This document shows positions 9,192 through 20,398 of a stretch of DNA of 64,000 nt, piece after piece. The notes under the pieces are model-generated. The model was not told the origin of the DNA. It saw only the letters and a program-made list of their open reading frames with translations, and ran no database searches. The stretch's first letter is position 1. The number at the start of each line of letters is the position of its first letter. The translations under genes were made by a program, and so were the position numbers. Source of the stretch: Streptomyces fragilis (lineage in GTDB: Bacteria; Actinomycetota; Actinomycetes; Streptomycetales; Streptomycetaceae); assembly GCF_003112515.1 (NCBI RefSeq), contig NZ_BEVZ01000008.1:124001-188000 (forward strand). The letters are read 5' to 3'.

Positions 9192-9587
9192 CGCAGTCCT
9201 CCTCATGACGGCCGGCGGCTCATGCGCCGACGGCACCGATGGCTATCACCCTAAGAGCCTCCCGCCGTCGCGGGACCGGCACGGCCGAATCGGTCCGGGG
9301 CACCGGAACAACCCGCGGGGTCACCAGGGGCGCAACCCGGAGAATCACGCGCGCCGGTGGCTCGCGCCCTGGCGCGCATCACCCGTGAAGGTGAGTTGCG
9401 GCCGGGGCGGGTCCCTTCCGGTGCACATTGCATGCACCCGCCGAGAGGCCTGGTCCCTCGACTTCGCGACTCAATCACCTTGATTTCTAAGGTGATTACG
9501 CCCACATGACCATGGAGAATCGTCCCTGTCAACGGGCGCATATGCATCCGGCCCAGCCTGCCTTTCGAGCCCTACTATCGGCTCGCC
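9192..9587. other. Divergent control region, HisC-like gene / LacI-type regulator (396 bp)
   Basis: No gene was recognised. Two inverted repeats stand out: 9-bp perfect arms AATCACCTT / AAGGTGATT spaced by 7 nt (9473-9497), and 6-bp arms GGTGCA / TGCACC spaced by 7 nt (9420-9438). Either could be an operator, for example for the adjacent LacI-type protein; this is inference. Confidence 0.5.
9473..9497. promoter_or_regulatory. Perfect inverted repeat upstream of the LacI-type gene
   Basis: AATCACCTT and AAGGTGATT flank a 7-nt spacer, in an AT-richer stretch 90 bp before the ATG. Its composition differs from the surrounding DNA, suggesting a promoter or operator. Confidence 0.5.
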
Positions 9588-10700
9588 ATGACAGCAGCAG
9601 GGAAGCACCAGGTGAACCGGGCGGAGATCAGCCGCCGGGGCAGCCGACCGGGCCGGGCAGGGATCCGCGACGTCGCCGCCGCGGCCGGAGTCTCCATCAC
9701 GACCGTCTCCGACGCCCTCAACGGCAAGGGCCGACTGCCCGATGCCACCCGCCGCCATGTCCGTGAGGTGGCCGACCGTCTCGGTTACCGCCCCTCGGCC
9801 GCGGCCCGAACCCTCCGTACGGGGAAGTCCGGCCTGATCGGCCTGACCGTGACCACGTACGGGGATGAACCTTTCACCTTCACGGAGTTCGCGTACTTCG
9901 CCGAGATGGCGCGGGCGGCCTCGTCGGCGGCGCTGGACCGCGGGTACGCCCTGGTCATCCTGCCCGCGACCTCACGCCACGACGTGTGGTCCAACGTGGC
10001 GCTGGACGGGACGGTGGTCATCGACCCCTCGGACCACGATCCGGTCGTCACCGAGCTGGCCCGGCAGGGTTTACCGGTGGTCTCCGACGGCCGCCCCGAC
10101 GGCACCCTTCCGGTGACGGCCTGGGTGGACAACGACCACGAGGCCGCCGTGATGGGCATCCTGGACCACCTCGCGGCGGCCGGCGCCCGCCGCATCGGTC
10201 TGCTCACCGGCACCAGCACGGACACCTACACCCGGCTGTCGACCACCGCCTACCTCCGCTGGTGCGAGCGCGTCGGCCAGGACCCGGTCTACGAGGCCTA
10301 CCCGGCTCACGACCCCTGCGCGGGCGCGGTCGCCGCCGACCGGCTGCTGGCCCGCCCGGACCGTCCGGACGCGGTGTACGGCCTGTTCGACCCCAACGGC
10401 ACGGACCTGCTGGCGGCCGCCCGGCGGTACGGGTTGCGGGTGCCGGAGGACCTGCTGCTGGTGTGCTGCAGCGAGTCCTCGGTCTACGCCGCCACCGAGC
10501 CGCCGATCACCACGCTCTCCCTCAAGCCGCGCCGCATCGGCACGGCGGTGGTCCAGCTGCTGATCGACGCCATCGAGGGCGTCGCCTCGGACCAGCCGGT
10601 CGAGCAGGTGATACCGACGGAGCTGATCGTCCGCGCGTCATCCCAGCGACGTCCGGCCCGCACCACCGTGAGCCCTCCGCGCGCGGCCGGCGCCGGCTGA
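9588..10700 (+). CDS. LacI-family regulator containing a TTA codon
   Basis: A 370-aa LacI/GalR regulator. After a 24-residue extension the helix-turn-helix reads GIRDVAAAAGVSITTVSDAL, with hinge GYRPSAAARTLRTGKSG, followed by a periplasmic-binding-protein-like sensor domain (VDNDHEAAVMGILDHL, VYGLFDPNGTDLL). The ligand is unknown; no sugar transport or catabolic operon is adjacent. Codon 162 (10071-10073) is TTA for leucine, the only in-frame TTA I noticed in this window. In Streptomyces TTA is read by the developmentally controlled bldA tRNA, so translation may be limited to late growth. The ATG at 9588 starts it. A downstream hairpin at 10711-10755 probably ends the transcript. It is divergent from the HisC-like aminotransferase. 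Confidence 0.88.
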   Translation: MTAAGKHQVNRAEISRRGSRPGRAGIRDVAAAAGVSITTVSDALNGKGRLPDATRRHVREVADRLGYRPSAAARTLRTGKSGLIGLTVTTYGDEPFTFTEFAYFAEMARAASSAALDRGYALVILPATSRHDVWSNVALDGTVVIDPSDHDPVVTELARQGLPVVSDGRPDGTLPVTAWVDNDHEAAVMGILDHLAAAGARRIGLLTGTSTDTYTRLSTTAYLRWCERVGQDPVYEAYPAHDPCAGAVAADRLLARPDRPDAVYGLFDPNGTDLLAAARRYGLRVPEDLLLVCCSESSVYAATEPPITTLSLKPRRIGTAVVQLLIDAIEGVASDQPVEQVIPTELIVRASSQRRPARTTVSPPRAAGAG

Positions 10701-11144
10701 CACGCCGTCGGCCTCCGCTCCGGCCCCTCGCCCCACGGCGAGCCGAAGCGGAGGCGGGCGGAAGCAAAGTCGGGCGGAGCAGGCGGGCGGAGCAGGAGCG
10801 GGCGGCGGCACCCGGTGCGGCAGGGGTGGCCGGGGCGGACGCCGACCGCACGCGGTGCGCGCGGTGGGAGTGGCCCGGCGGAAGGCAGGTGGGGTGAGCG
10901 CGGAGCGGTCGCGGAGACGGACCCGGTCCGAGGCGGACGGCGGCCGCCGCAGGGGGCGTCAACCGGCGCACACCGTGCGATTCGGCCGAAATCCCGTCCG
11001 TCATCCTCTCGCGCCGCAGGATTCACCACCCCTGGGTCGTCCCACGGCACGATCCGCGTTCCTATGATGGGCGCACGGCACCGCGGGCCGCTGCCACCAG
11101 GCAGTCCGATGCGGTGCAGACGCGGCGCGATGGTGGAGGGGTCG
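10701..11144. other. 444-bp region between LacI-type gene and phosphoesterase
   Basis: Holds the hairpin at 10711-10755, then a purine-rich stretch with repeated GCGGGCGGAGCAG-like words (about 10755-10812), then the leader of the phosphoesterase gene with a strong GGAGG. No convincing gene or defined promoter is seen. Confidence 0.5.
10711..10755 (+). terminator. Hairpin terminator after the LacI-type gene
   Basis: Arms of 14 nt (13 pairs) separated by 17 nt, which contain a smaller TCGCC/GGCGA pair, starting 11 bp after the stop codon. Confidence 0.6.
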
Positions 11145-12284
11145 ATGACTCAGGGGGCCGGTCGGGGACCCGAGGTGGAGCGCACGGCGACGCTGCGCGA
11201 CTTCCGGGTGCCCGCATACGTCCACGAACCCGTTCCGCACACCGCGGCGGGGAGCCCGCCTCCTCCCGTGCCGCCGGTCTCCGCCGCGCCTCCGGCGGAA
11301 CCGCACCCCGGTTCGGTGCCCCCCGAGGACATCCCCGGCCACGGCGCCGACGAGTACACCCCCACCGAGCGGGACCTCCCGGTGATCCGCCGCGGCGACA
11401 CGCTGCAGCTCATCCCGTCCCCCGCCGCCGGCCCCGCGGAGGCGACGGCCGCCGGGCAGCCCGCCCCCGGGCCGCTCTACGTCGTCGGCGACGTCCACGG
11501 CTACCTCGACGAACTCCTCGACGCACTGCACGAGCAGGGCATCGTCGACGAGAGCGGCGAATGGTCGGCCGGCAACACCCGGCTGTGGTTCCTCGGCGAC
11601 TTCACCGACCGGGGCCCCGACGGGATCGGCGTGATCGATCTCGTGATGCGGCTGTCGGCCGAGGCGGCGGCCGCGGGCGGCTACTGCAAGGCGCTGCTCG
11701 GCAACCACGAGCTCCTCCTGCTCGGTGCCAAGCGGTACGGCGACACGCCCGTCAACTCCGGTGCGGGCACCGCCACCTTCCAGGCCGCCTGGCTGCTCAA
11801 CGGGGGTCAGGCGGCGGACATGGACCGCCTGCGCGACCACCACCTGCAGTGGATGTCCCGGCTGGCCGCCATGGAGGAGGTCGACGGGCACCTGCTGGTC
11901 CACTCCGACACCACCGCGTACCTGGAGTTCGGCGCCTCCATCGAGGAGGTCAACGACACCGTCCGGGAGACGCTGACCCGCAACGACCCGGACGAGGTGT
12001 GGGACCTCTTCCGCAAGTTCACCAAGCGGTTCGCCTTCCGCGACTCCGGTGGCGTGGACGCCGCCCGCGAGCTCCTCGACGCCTACGGCGGCACGCGGAT
12101 CGTGCACGGCCACAGCCCGATCCCGTACCTCACGGGCGAGGCCGGCTCGGAGGACGGCGAATCCGGCTCGGGGCGCTCACCGATCGACGGGCCGCACATC
12201 TACGCCGACGGCCTGGCCGTCGCCATGGACGGTGGCGTCACCATGGCCGGCACCCTCCTGGTGCGCCGCCTGCCGGTCGCCTGA
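11145..12284 (+). CDS. Calcineurin-like metallophosphoesterase
   Basis: Protein of 379 aa with a ~105-residue Pro-rich, probably disordered N terminus and a metallophosphoesterase core. The dimetal motifs appear in order: GDVHG (YVVGDVHGYLDE), GDFTDRGPD, GNHE (LLGNHELLLL), a histidine in LLVHSDT, and GHSPIP. This arrangement resembles PrpE/ApaH-like protein phosphatase or bis(5'-nucleosyl)-tetraphosphatase enzymes. The substrate cannot be told from the sequence. The ATG at 11145 is chosen for GGAGG 7 nt upstream. It is monocistronic in appearance: a strong hairpin follows at 12370-12404. Cytoplasmic, with no signal peptide or helix. Confidence 0.85.
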   Translation: MTQGAGRGPEVERTATLRDFRVPAYVHEPVPHTAAGSPPPPVPPVSAAPPAEPHPGSVPPEDIPGHGADEYTPTERDLPVIRRGDTLQLIPSPAAGPAEATAAGQPAPGPLYVVGDVHGYLDELLDALHEQGIVDESGEWSAGNTRLWFLGDFTDRGPDGIGVIDLVMRLSAEAAAAGGYCKALLGNHELLLLGAKRYGDTPVNSGAGTATFQAAWLLNGGQAADMDRLRDHHLQWMSRLAAMEEVDGHLLVHSDTTAYLEFGASIEEVNDTVRETLTRNDPDEVWDLFRKFTKRFAFRDSGGVDAARELLDAYGGTRIVHGHSPIPYLTGEAGSEDGESGSGRSPIDGPHIYADGLAVAMDGGVTMAGTLLVRRLPVA

Positions 12285-12315
12285 CGTCGCGCACCCGCCG
12301 CCGCTCCCCGGCTGC

Positions 12316-12334
12316 TGATCACGATGAGTGATCA
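12316..12334. promoter_or_regulatory. Operator-like inverted repeat TGATCAC-N5-GTGATCA
   Basis: Perfect 7-bp arms around GATGA, 32 bp after the phosphoesterase stop and upstream of the two-TM protein gene. The size and form fit a dimeric repressor site; the protein that would bind is unknown. Confidence 0.45.
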
Positions 12335-12369
12335 ACTCCCCTGTACATCGAGGGAGTTCATACGCCGCA

Positions 12370-12404
12370 TTTCCTGCCGGATCCGGCGCGGATCCGGCAG
12401 GAAA
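12370..12404 (+). terminator. Perfect 15-bp hairpin between phosphoesterase and two-TM gene
   Basis: Arms TTTCCTGCCGGATCC and GGATCCGGCAGGAAA enclose GGCGC. Likely a terminator for the phosphoesterase; because it is upstream of the next gene an attenuator role is also possible. Confidence 0.65.
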
Positions 12405-12548
12405 CCGGGAAACTCCCGGAATTCCCCTTGTCATCACCCGCCGCCGCGGCACTACCATCGGACTATCCGTAGCAGGCTCCCCTCCGTCCCAGCCAGACGG
12501 CTCGTCGGCATGCCGAGCCACAGCCCTACGGAGCATCGGGGGATGCAC

Positions 12549-13355
12549 ATGACCAGCCACCCGCAGCACCTGCGGAACGAGGACCGCCCCGATTTCGAGC
12601 GAGCCCTGGAAGAGGTGCTGCGCTCGACCCCGCGCGACAACGACCCGGCGACGCTCACCGGGCGGCCGAACACCGAGCAGCTGCGCACGCTCGCCCTGGC
12701 CGGCGCCGACGAGATCCTCCAGGGGGCGGCCGCCGAGTACGGCCACTACCTCGACCTCCGCGACGGCCTGCGGCGCCTGGCCGACTCGGCCGGGGAGCCG
12801 GAATCCGGCGGCGTGGAGAACTCCGCGCCGCGGGAGGCCGACGCCTCCGGTCCCGGCGCGGGCGCGGTGGCCGTCGTCCTGGCTCCGCTGCTGGCGGGAG
12901 CGTCGGCGGTCGTGCTGCTGCTGATCGGCTACCTGCTGAAGATGTTCACCCCGGAACCGGCGATGGCACGGACCCTGTTGACCGCCGGGTGGGTGTTCGG
13001 GGCGCTGGCCGCCGGAGGCCTGCTGACCGCCGCGGCCGGACTGCTGGTCACCGCCCTGCGCAACGGCGCCCGGGCCTACCACGTGCAGCCCCGGCACCGG
13101 CGGGACGCGGACCTGGAACGGGCCCGCCTGGAGTGGCTGGAGGCTCTGCGCGAGCGCGGCCTCCAGCCCTTCCTGGAGAAGGCGTCGGCCTCCGCCCCCC
13201 GGGTCGCCCCGGCGGGCGGACCGCTGCCGGCGCCGGGTGACCAGGACGGCCGGTCCGGCGCCCGCCGGGAGCCGGGCCGGATGACCAGCCCCCGCTTCAG
13301 CAGCCCGGGCTACAGCAGCCCCGACTTCTCCAGCCGGGACCGCCGCAACACCTGA
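12549..13355 (+). CDS. Two-TM membrane protein of unknown function
   Basis: I do not recognise a named family. The 268-aa protein has an acidic and basic N-terminal region (1-100), two hydrophobic helices (about 103-126, VVLAPLLAGASAVVLLLIGY, and about 140-162, GWVFGALAAGGLLTAAAGLL), a charged helical segment rich in Arg and Glu (about 170-205), and a Ser/Pro/Arg-rich tail with SSPGYSSPDFSSRD repeats. This layout gives a helical hairpin with both ends in the cytoplasm. The ATG at 12549 is preferred, with 12543 possible. It converges on thiC, with a strong hairpin at 13368-13403 between them. Confidence 0.75.
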   Translation: MTSHPQHLRNEDRPDFERALEEVLRSTPRDNDPATLTGRPNTEQLRTLALAGADEILQGAAAEYGHYLDLRDGLRRLADSAGEPESGGVENSAPREADASGPGAGAVAVVLAPLLAGASAVVLLLIGYLLKMFTPEPAMARTLLTAGWVFGALAAGGLLTAAAGLLVTALRNGARAYHVQPRHRRDADLERARLEWLEALRERGLQPFLEKASASAPRVAPAGGPLPAPGDQDGRSGARREPGRMTSPRFSSPGYSSPDFSSRDRRNT

Positions 13356-13367
13356 GGTACCGCGGAT

Positions 13368-13403
13368 CCGCCGGCCGGGCGCGCGCAGGCGCCCGGCCGG
13401 CGG
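13368..13403 (+). terminator. Perfect 15-bp GC hairpin between convergent genes
   Basis: Arms CCGCCGGCCGGGCGC and GCGCCCGGCCGGCGG enclose GCGCAG, 13 bp after the two-TM gene. It can work in both directions because thiC ends on the other side. Confidence 0.75.
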
Positions 13404-13433
13404 GGCACGCCGGCGCACCGGTCCGCGCCCGGG

Positions 13434-13518
13434 CCGCCGCGCCGGTCGGCGTTCGGTCCGCCGCGCCGGTCGGCGTTCGGTCCGCCGCGCCGGTCGGCGT
13501 TCGATCCGCCGCGCCGGT
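13434..13518. repeat. 24-bp tandem repeat, about 3.5 copies, downstream of thiC
   Basis: Unit CCGCCGCGCCGGTCGGCGTTCGGT occurs at 13434, 13458 and 13482 (the last with GAT for GGT at the end), then 13 bp of a fourth copy. It lies in the 195-bp gap between the convergent two-TM gene and thiC and would be transcribed past the thiC stop. No function is known. Confidence 0.85.
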
Positions 13519-13550
13519 CCGCCGCAGCGCGCCGCCGTGCCGGTCCACGC

Positions 13551-15338
<1,788 letters not shown>

Positions 15339-15344
15339 GAGACC

Positions 15345-15495
15345 TACTCCCTACGCCGGCATTACCCGGTAACAGGTTCGGCGGTCGACGCAGCGGTCTC
15401 CGTGGCGATGTTTCCCGTGAAACATCGTCTGCCCGCCCCGGATCAGGGGCGGTGCGGAGGTCAGCGTCCTCTCAGCCCGGTGCTCCGAGCTCCCG
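15345..15495 (-). promoter_or_regulatory. TPP riboswitch (THI element) of thiC, with enlarged P3 arm
   Basis: On the minus strand the conserved pieces occur in order: GGCTGAGAG (core CTGAGA, plus 15470-15475), then GAACCTG (plus 15373-15380), ACCGGGTAATGCCGGCG, and GTAGGGAG just before the ATG. GACGC (after CTGAGAG) and GCGTC (before GACC) can pair to close the P3 arm. Between CTGAGA and AACCTG lie about 90 nt instead of the usual 10-20; this insert contains a near-parS hairpin at 15410-15423. The ribosome site overlaps the final conserved GGGAG, so ligand-dependent occlusion of translation is likely. Confidence 0.92.
15410..15423. promoter_or_regulatory. parS-like site (one mismatch) inside the TPP riboswitch
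   Basis: GTTTCCCGTGAAAC differs at one base from the parS consensus. With flanks CGAT/ATCG it forms an 8-bp RNA hairpin in the thiC leader. Confidence 0.7.
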
Positions 15496-15577
15496 CGTGT
15501 GCAAAGGTGGCCCCACGCTAGCGTCTCGCCGGGCGCGGTGAACAGTAGGCCCCTGCCACTCTTGGGATGATCTGTCC

Positions 15578-17200
<1,623 letters not shown>

Positions 17201-17343
17201 CGTCACCGGACGTGAGGTCCGTGTCGCAGGTGCGGCACGGGCTTCGGCTTCCGGTGCCCGGGAGGCGGGTCAGGGCCACCCGGACTCCGGCCGCCGGGCC
17301 GAAGCGTTCCTTCACCGGATCGGGGCCGGCTGCGGCGGGCGGG

Positions 17344-17781
17344 TCAGCCGGCGCTCTGTTCCTCGGCCAGGATCCGGTCCAGCGCCTCGTCGAGGTGGGC
17401 GTCGAAGTCGGCCAGGGCGCCCTCCTGGCCGAGCGGCACCAGCTTGTCCGTCCGGTCCAGGAACGCCACCAGCGGAGCGGCTCCGGAGCGGAACAGCGCC
17501 TGGTCGCGGCCCACCTGGAGCCGGATCAGCACCTCGCCCAGCATGTCGGGGTCGGCGGGCGACACCCTGACGTCACCGTCCCCGCAGGGCCGCCCCACCC
17601 CGTCGATCAGCAGCTCCCGACCGAAGGCCCAGGTCACCGGCGCGTCACCAGGAAGGTGAAAGGTCAGTCGCACGGCGAACGGATCAGAGGTCTCGTAGCG
17701 CAGCTCGACCGGAATGCGGAACGAGAGCTCGTCCGAGACGAGAAAGTTCATCATGACCTCTGCCTGCACCGACTCGCGCAT
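17344..17781 (-). CDS. ssgA: Sporulation cell-division activator SsgA
   Basis: SsgA-like protein (SALP), 145 aa, found only in sporulating actinomycetes. In Streptomyces SsgA marks sites of septation and branching and helps SsgB recruit FtsZ in aerial hyphae. The sequence NFLVSDELSFRIPVELRYE, FHLPGDAPVTWAFGRELL and APLVAFLDRTDKLVPLGQE is characteristic of SsgA rather than SsgB-G. The start used (17781, MRESVQAEV) has a weak GGTAGG; ATGs at 17754 and 17751 are alternatives. It follows the IclR-type activator gene ssgR by 101 bp on the same strand, the arrangement known in S. coelicolor, where SsgR is needed for ssgA transcription. It is soluble, without signal peptide or helices. Confidence 0.95.
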   Translation of the reverse strand: MRESVQAEVMMNFLVSDELSFRIPVELRYETSDPFAVRLTFHLPGDAPVTWAFGRELLIDGVGRPCGDGDVRVSPADPDMLGEVLIRLQVGRDQALFRSGAAPLVAFLDRTDKLVPLGQEGALADFDAHLDEALDRILAEEQSAG

Positions 17782-17882
17782 CGCCTACCCCGTCTTTTGT
17801 CCTCGGGTTGTCCGGGACTCATCCTGCTGACCCTGCGCGCCATCTTGCTGAACGTACACGGCGAATCACAAGGAGTGATTTT

Positions 17883-18782
17883 TCAGATACTGAAAGACAG
17901 GGCCAGGACACCGGGTTCACGCCCCATCTCGGCCTGCAGCCGACGGGCCGCCGGGAGCAGGCCGTCGGCCTGCTGGGCGGGGAGGGAGACGGCCACCGCG
18001 GCGACGAGGGTGCCGATCCGGACGGGGATCGCGGCGCACACCGTGCCCAGCGCGTACTCCTGACGCTCGATCACTGGCTCCCCATGGCGGCAGGCCGCCA
18101 AACGCCGCAGCAGGACGTGCTCGTCCTCGACGGTGTACGGGGTCAGCCGCTGTACCGGATAACGCGTCAGGTGGTCCCGGCGGGCGTCCTCGTCGAGCTG
18201 GGAGAGCAGGCACTGCCCGATGGCGTGCGCGTGCCCGGTGGCCCGGAAGTCGGCCCACTCGCCGACCGCCGGGCTCTCCTCGGAGTCCGCGACGCCGACG
18301 ACCTCGATCTCCCCGTCGCGGTAGCGGGCGCAGTACAGCGGGGCGCCCACGGCCTGGTGCCAGTGGGCCAGCGCCTCGGAGACCGCGCCGCGACGTTTCT
18401 GCCGGGCCATCCTGCGGCTCAGCCGCTCGGCGGCGTCTCCGAGGTGGAAGAGACCGCTGTCGCGCCGCAGGTAGCCCTCGTGGACGAGGGTGCGCAGCAG
18501 GTGGTAGGTGGTCGGGAGCGCGAGCCCGGTCTGCCGGGCCAGCTGTTTCGCCGGCGCGCCCTGCTCGTGCGCGGCCACGGTCTCCAGCAGGCGCATCGCC
18601 CGCTGGACCGATCCGATCAGCGTGGCCGGCTGGCCCTGGCGCGGTCTTCCCGCACCCTCGGCCGCTCTGCCTCTGCCCGGGCGCTCCTTCGCGGAGCCGG
18701 CGGGCGCGTGGCCCGCCTGGGTGGGCTGGACGGGCACCGATGGGGTGCGTCGCGAGGCGGACGCGGTGTCGGCCGTGGCCAA
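17883..18782 (-). CDS. ssgR: IclR-type regulator SsgR, activator of ssgA
   Basis: IclR-family regulator of 299 aa. A ~52-residue basic, Ala/Pro-rich N terminus precedes the winged helix (IGSVQRAMRLLETVAAHEQG, ARQTGLALPTTYHLLRTL), followed by the effector-binding domain (PVQRLTPYTV, GTVCAAIPV). Identity as SsgR rests on its position directly upstream of ssgA in the same direction, as in S. coelicolor. The best start is a TTG at 18782 with GGGAG about 8 nt upstream; no in-frame ATG or GTG is near, so the N terminus is uncertain. The last codons overlap a TTTCAG-ATA-CTGAAA inverted repeat (17881-17895). Confidence 0.88.
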   Translation of the reverse strand: MATADTASASRRTPSVPVQPTQAGHAPAGSAKERPGRGRAAEGAGRPRQGQPATLIGSVQRAMRLLETVAAHEQGAPAKQLARQTGLALPTTYHLLRTLVHEGYLRRDSGLFHLGDAAERLSRRMARQKRRGAVSEALAHWHQAVGAPLYCARYRDGEIEVVGVADSEESPAVGEWADFRATGHAHAIGQCLLSQLDEDARRDHLTRYPVQRLTPYTVEDEHVLLRRLAACRHGEPVIERQEYALGTVCAAIPVRIGTLVAAVAVSLPAQQADGLLPAARRLQAEMGREPGVLALSFSI

Positions 18783-18967
18783 GGGTCACTCCCGGAGCGC
18801 GAGGGCTGCCCGTGCCGGGGAAACACGGGGGATGTGCAGGCCGCCCGCGGGGGCTCTGGCTCCCCCACGTCGAGTTCCGGACTCTAACGGTCCGTCACCT
18901 GCCGCATACACCCCGCGGGCGAAGCTTCCCCCTCACGAGGGATCCGCCCCTTGCGCGCCGGGCGCGC

Positions 18968-19189
18968 TCACCACTTCCCGTCGGAGGACGAGGACGAGGA
19001 GGAGCCGGTGAACTTCCGGACCAGGAAGATCAGGCCTCCCACCAGCGCCACGAACAGCAGCACCTTGAACAGCAGGTGCACCAGGAAGCCGAGCAGGCTC
19101 AGGAGGAAGCCGCCGAACACCGCCAGCGCGATCACCGGGATCGCGACCCACTTCACCCACCACGGCACGTCCGCGAGGATCTCACGCAT
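18968..19189 (-). CDS. DUF5326-type small membrane protein
   Basis: 73-aa protein MREILADVPWWVKWVAIPV... with one long or two close hydrophobic helices (about 11-60: VIALAVFGGFLLSLLGF, LFKVLLFVALVGGLIFLV) and a Ser-rich tail (KFTGSSSSSSSDGKW). It matches the general description of the streptomycete DUF5326 family, whose function is unknown. The start at 19189 is supported by AAAAGGGG upstream. It precedes ssgR by 185 bp on the same strand. There is no evidence of a shared operon. Confidence 0.7.
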   Translation of the reverse strand: MREILADVPWWVKWVAIPVIALAVFGGFLLSLLGFLVHLLFKVLLFVALVGGLIFLVRKFTGSSSSSSSDGKW

Positions 19190-19350
19190 CGCCCAGCCCC
19201 TTTTCCGTCCACGTCGGGCGCCGCGGGTCGGGCGCCACGTCATCGATGCTAGGCGCGCACCGGCGGGTGCAGGGGCTCCGGGCACCCCCGTTCCCCCCTG
19301 ACCGCACCCCTAGGGGACGGGGTCCCGCGACCCTCGGCCGAAGCCCTCGG

Positions 19351-19668
19351 TCACCCCTCCGGCGGCGAGAAGACCACCATCACCCTGAGGTCCTCGCTGA
19401 TGTGGTGGAACTTGTGCGGGACCCCGGCCGGCACGTAGACCACGCTGCCGCGCGCCACCTCCGTGGTCTCGGTCCCCACGGTGATCCAGCCGCGCCCGCT
19501 CACCACGAAGTACACCTCGTCCTGGTGGTGCGGCTGCTGCGGGTCCTGGGCGCCGGCGTCCAGCGCGTAGAGCCCCACCGACATGTGCCGCTCGCGCAGG
19601 AACTGCAGGTACGCGCCGTCGTTGGCGGCCCGTTCCGCCTCGAGTTCGTCCAGCCGGAAAGCCTTCAT
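19351..19668 (-). CDS. Small single-domain cupin protein
   Basis: A 105-aa cupin. Motif 1 is seen as HHQDEVYFVVSGRG (the expected G(X)5HXHX3-4E, with H-H-x-x-E) and motif 2 as YVPAGVPHKFHH. The metal-binding His/Glu set is intact, so it may be a small metal-dependent enzyme or a ligand-binding protein. The substrate is unknown. The ATG at 19668 is 60 bp from the divergent holin-like gene, so the two share a short promoter region. No partner gene hints at a pathway. Confidence 0.8.
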   Translation of the reverse strand: MKAFRLDELEAERAANDGAYLQFLRERHMSVGLYALDAGAQDPQQPHHQDEVYFVVSGRGWITVGTETTEVARGSVVYVPAGVPHKFHHISEDLRVMVVFSPPEG

Positions 19669-19728
19669 CGTCCCGCTCGCCCCCTGGGTCCAGGACCCGC
19701 ATCGATCTCTTCTGCCACGATCAGATAC

Positions 19729-20106
19729 ATGATGAATTTCCTAGTCAAGACGCTCGCCAACGCGGGAGCCCTGGCGGTGGCCGTGTGGCTGATCGACAAG
19801 ATCAGTCTGGAGGGCGGCAGCACCGGCAGGAAGGCCTGGACGCTGATCCTGGTGGCCCTGATCTTCGGCCTGGTCAACCTGCTGGTGAAGCCGGTCGTCA
19901 AGCTGTTGACGCTCCCGCTCTTCATTCTCACCCTCGGTCTGATCACGCTGGTGGTCAACGCCCTGATGCTGCTGCTCACCTCCTGGATCGCCGGGGAGCT
20001 CGACCTGAGCTTCCACGTCGAGGGGTTCTGGACCGCGGTCCTGGGCGGCCTGGTCATCTCGGTGGTCTCCTGGGCCCTCGACCTGATCCTCCCCGACAAC
20101 GACTGA
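19729..20106 (+). CDS. Phage holin family (DUF360-type) four-TM membrane protein
   Basis: 125-aa protein with about four hydrophobic helices (3-20, 36-52, 60-82, 100-120) and the family's central VNLLVKPVVKLLTLPLFILTLGL block, placing it in the mycobacterial four-TM holin superfamily (PF04020). Despite the name these are ordinary chromosomal membrane proteins in actinobacteria, and nothing phage-like is nearby. Start chosen at the first of two adjacent ATGs; no strong ribosome site is visible. Divergent from the cupin gene by 60 bp. Confidence 0.85.
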   Translation: MMNFLVKTLANAGALAVAVWLIDKISLEGGSTGRKAWTLILVALIFGLVNLLVKPVVKLLTLPLFILTLGLITLVVNALMLLLTSWIAGELDLSFHVEGFWTAVLGGLVISVVSWALDLILPDND

Positions 20107-20398
20107 CCCCGGCCCGGGCCGCCCAGGCCGCCCCACACGACCTGGGCCGCCCTGGGCCACCGCCGAGCACTGCGGATCACCGTCGAACCGCCGCCGAGCA
20201 CCGCGGACCACCGCCGGACACCGCGGGCCATCGCCGACCGCCGCAGGCCGCCCTCCGTCCGCTACGTGAGACGCCGACACGTCCCTGACCTGCCCGTTCC
20301 GCCACCCCTCCGTCCGTCCGGCCGACCGCCCTGAGACAGTGGGGGGCGGCGGGCCCTCCGGCCGCCACCGGACGTGAGCACCAGGAAGGACGGGCCGT

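Noticed and set aside
9251..9547. Small frame in the aminotransferase/LacI gap
   Set aside because: No ribosome site, composition unlike a protein, and it covers the inverted repeats expected to be regulatory.
19729..20106. Holin-like gene as evidence of a prophage
   Set aside because: The family is a normal chromosomal membrane protein in actinobacteria, and no other phage gene is nearby.
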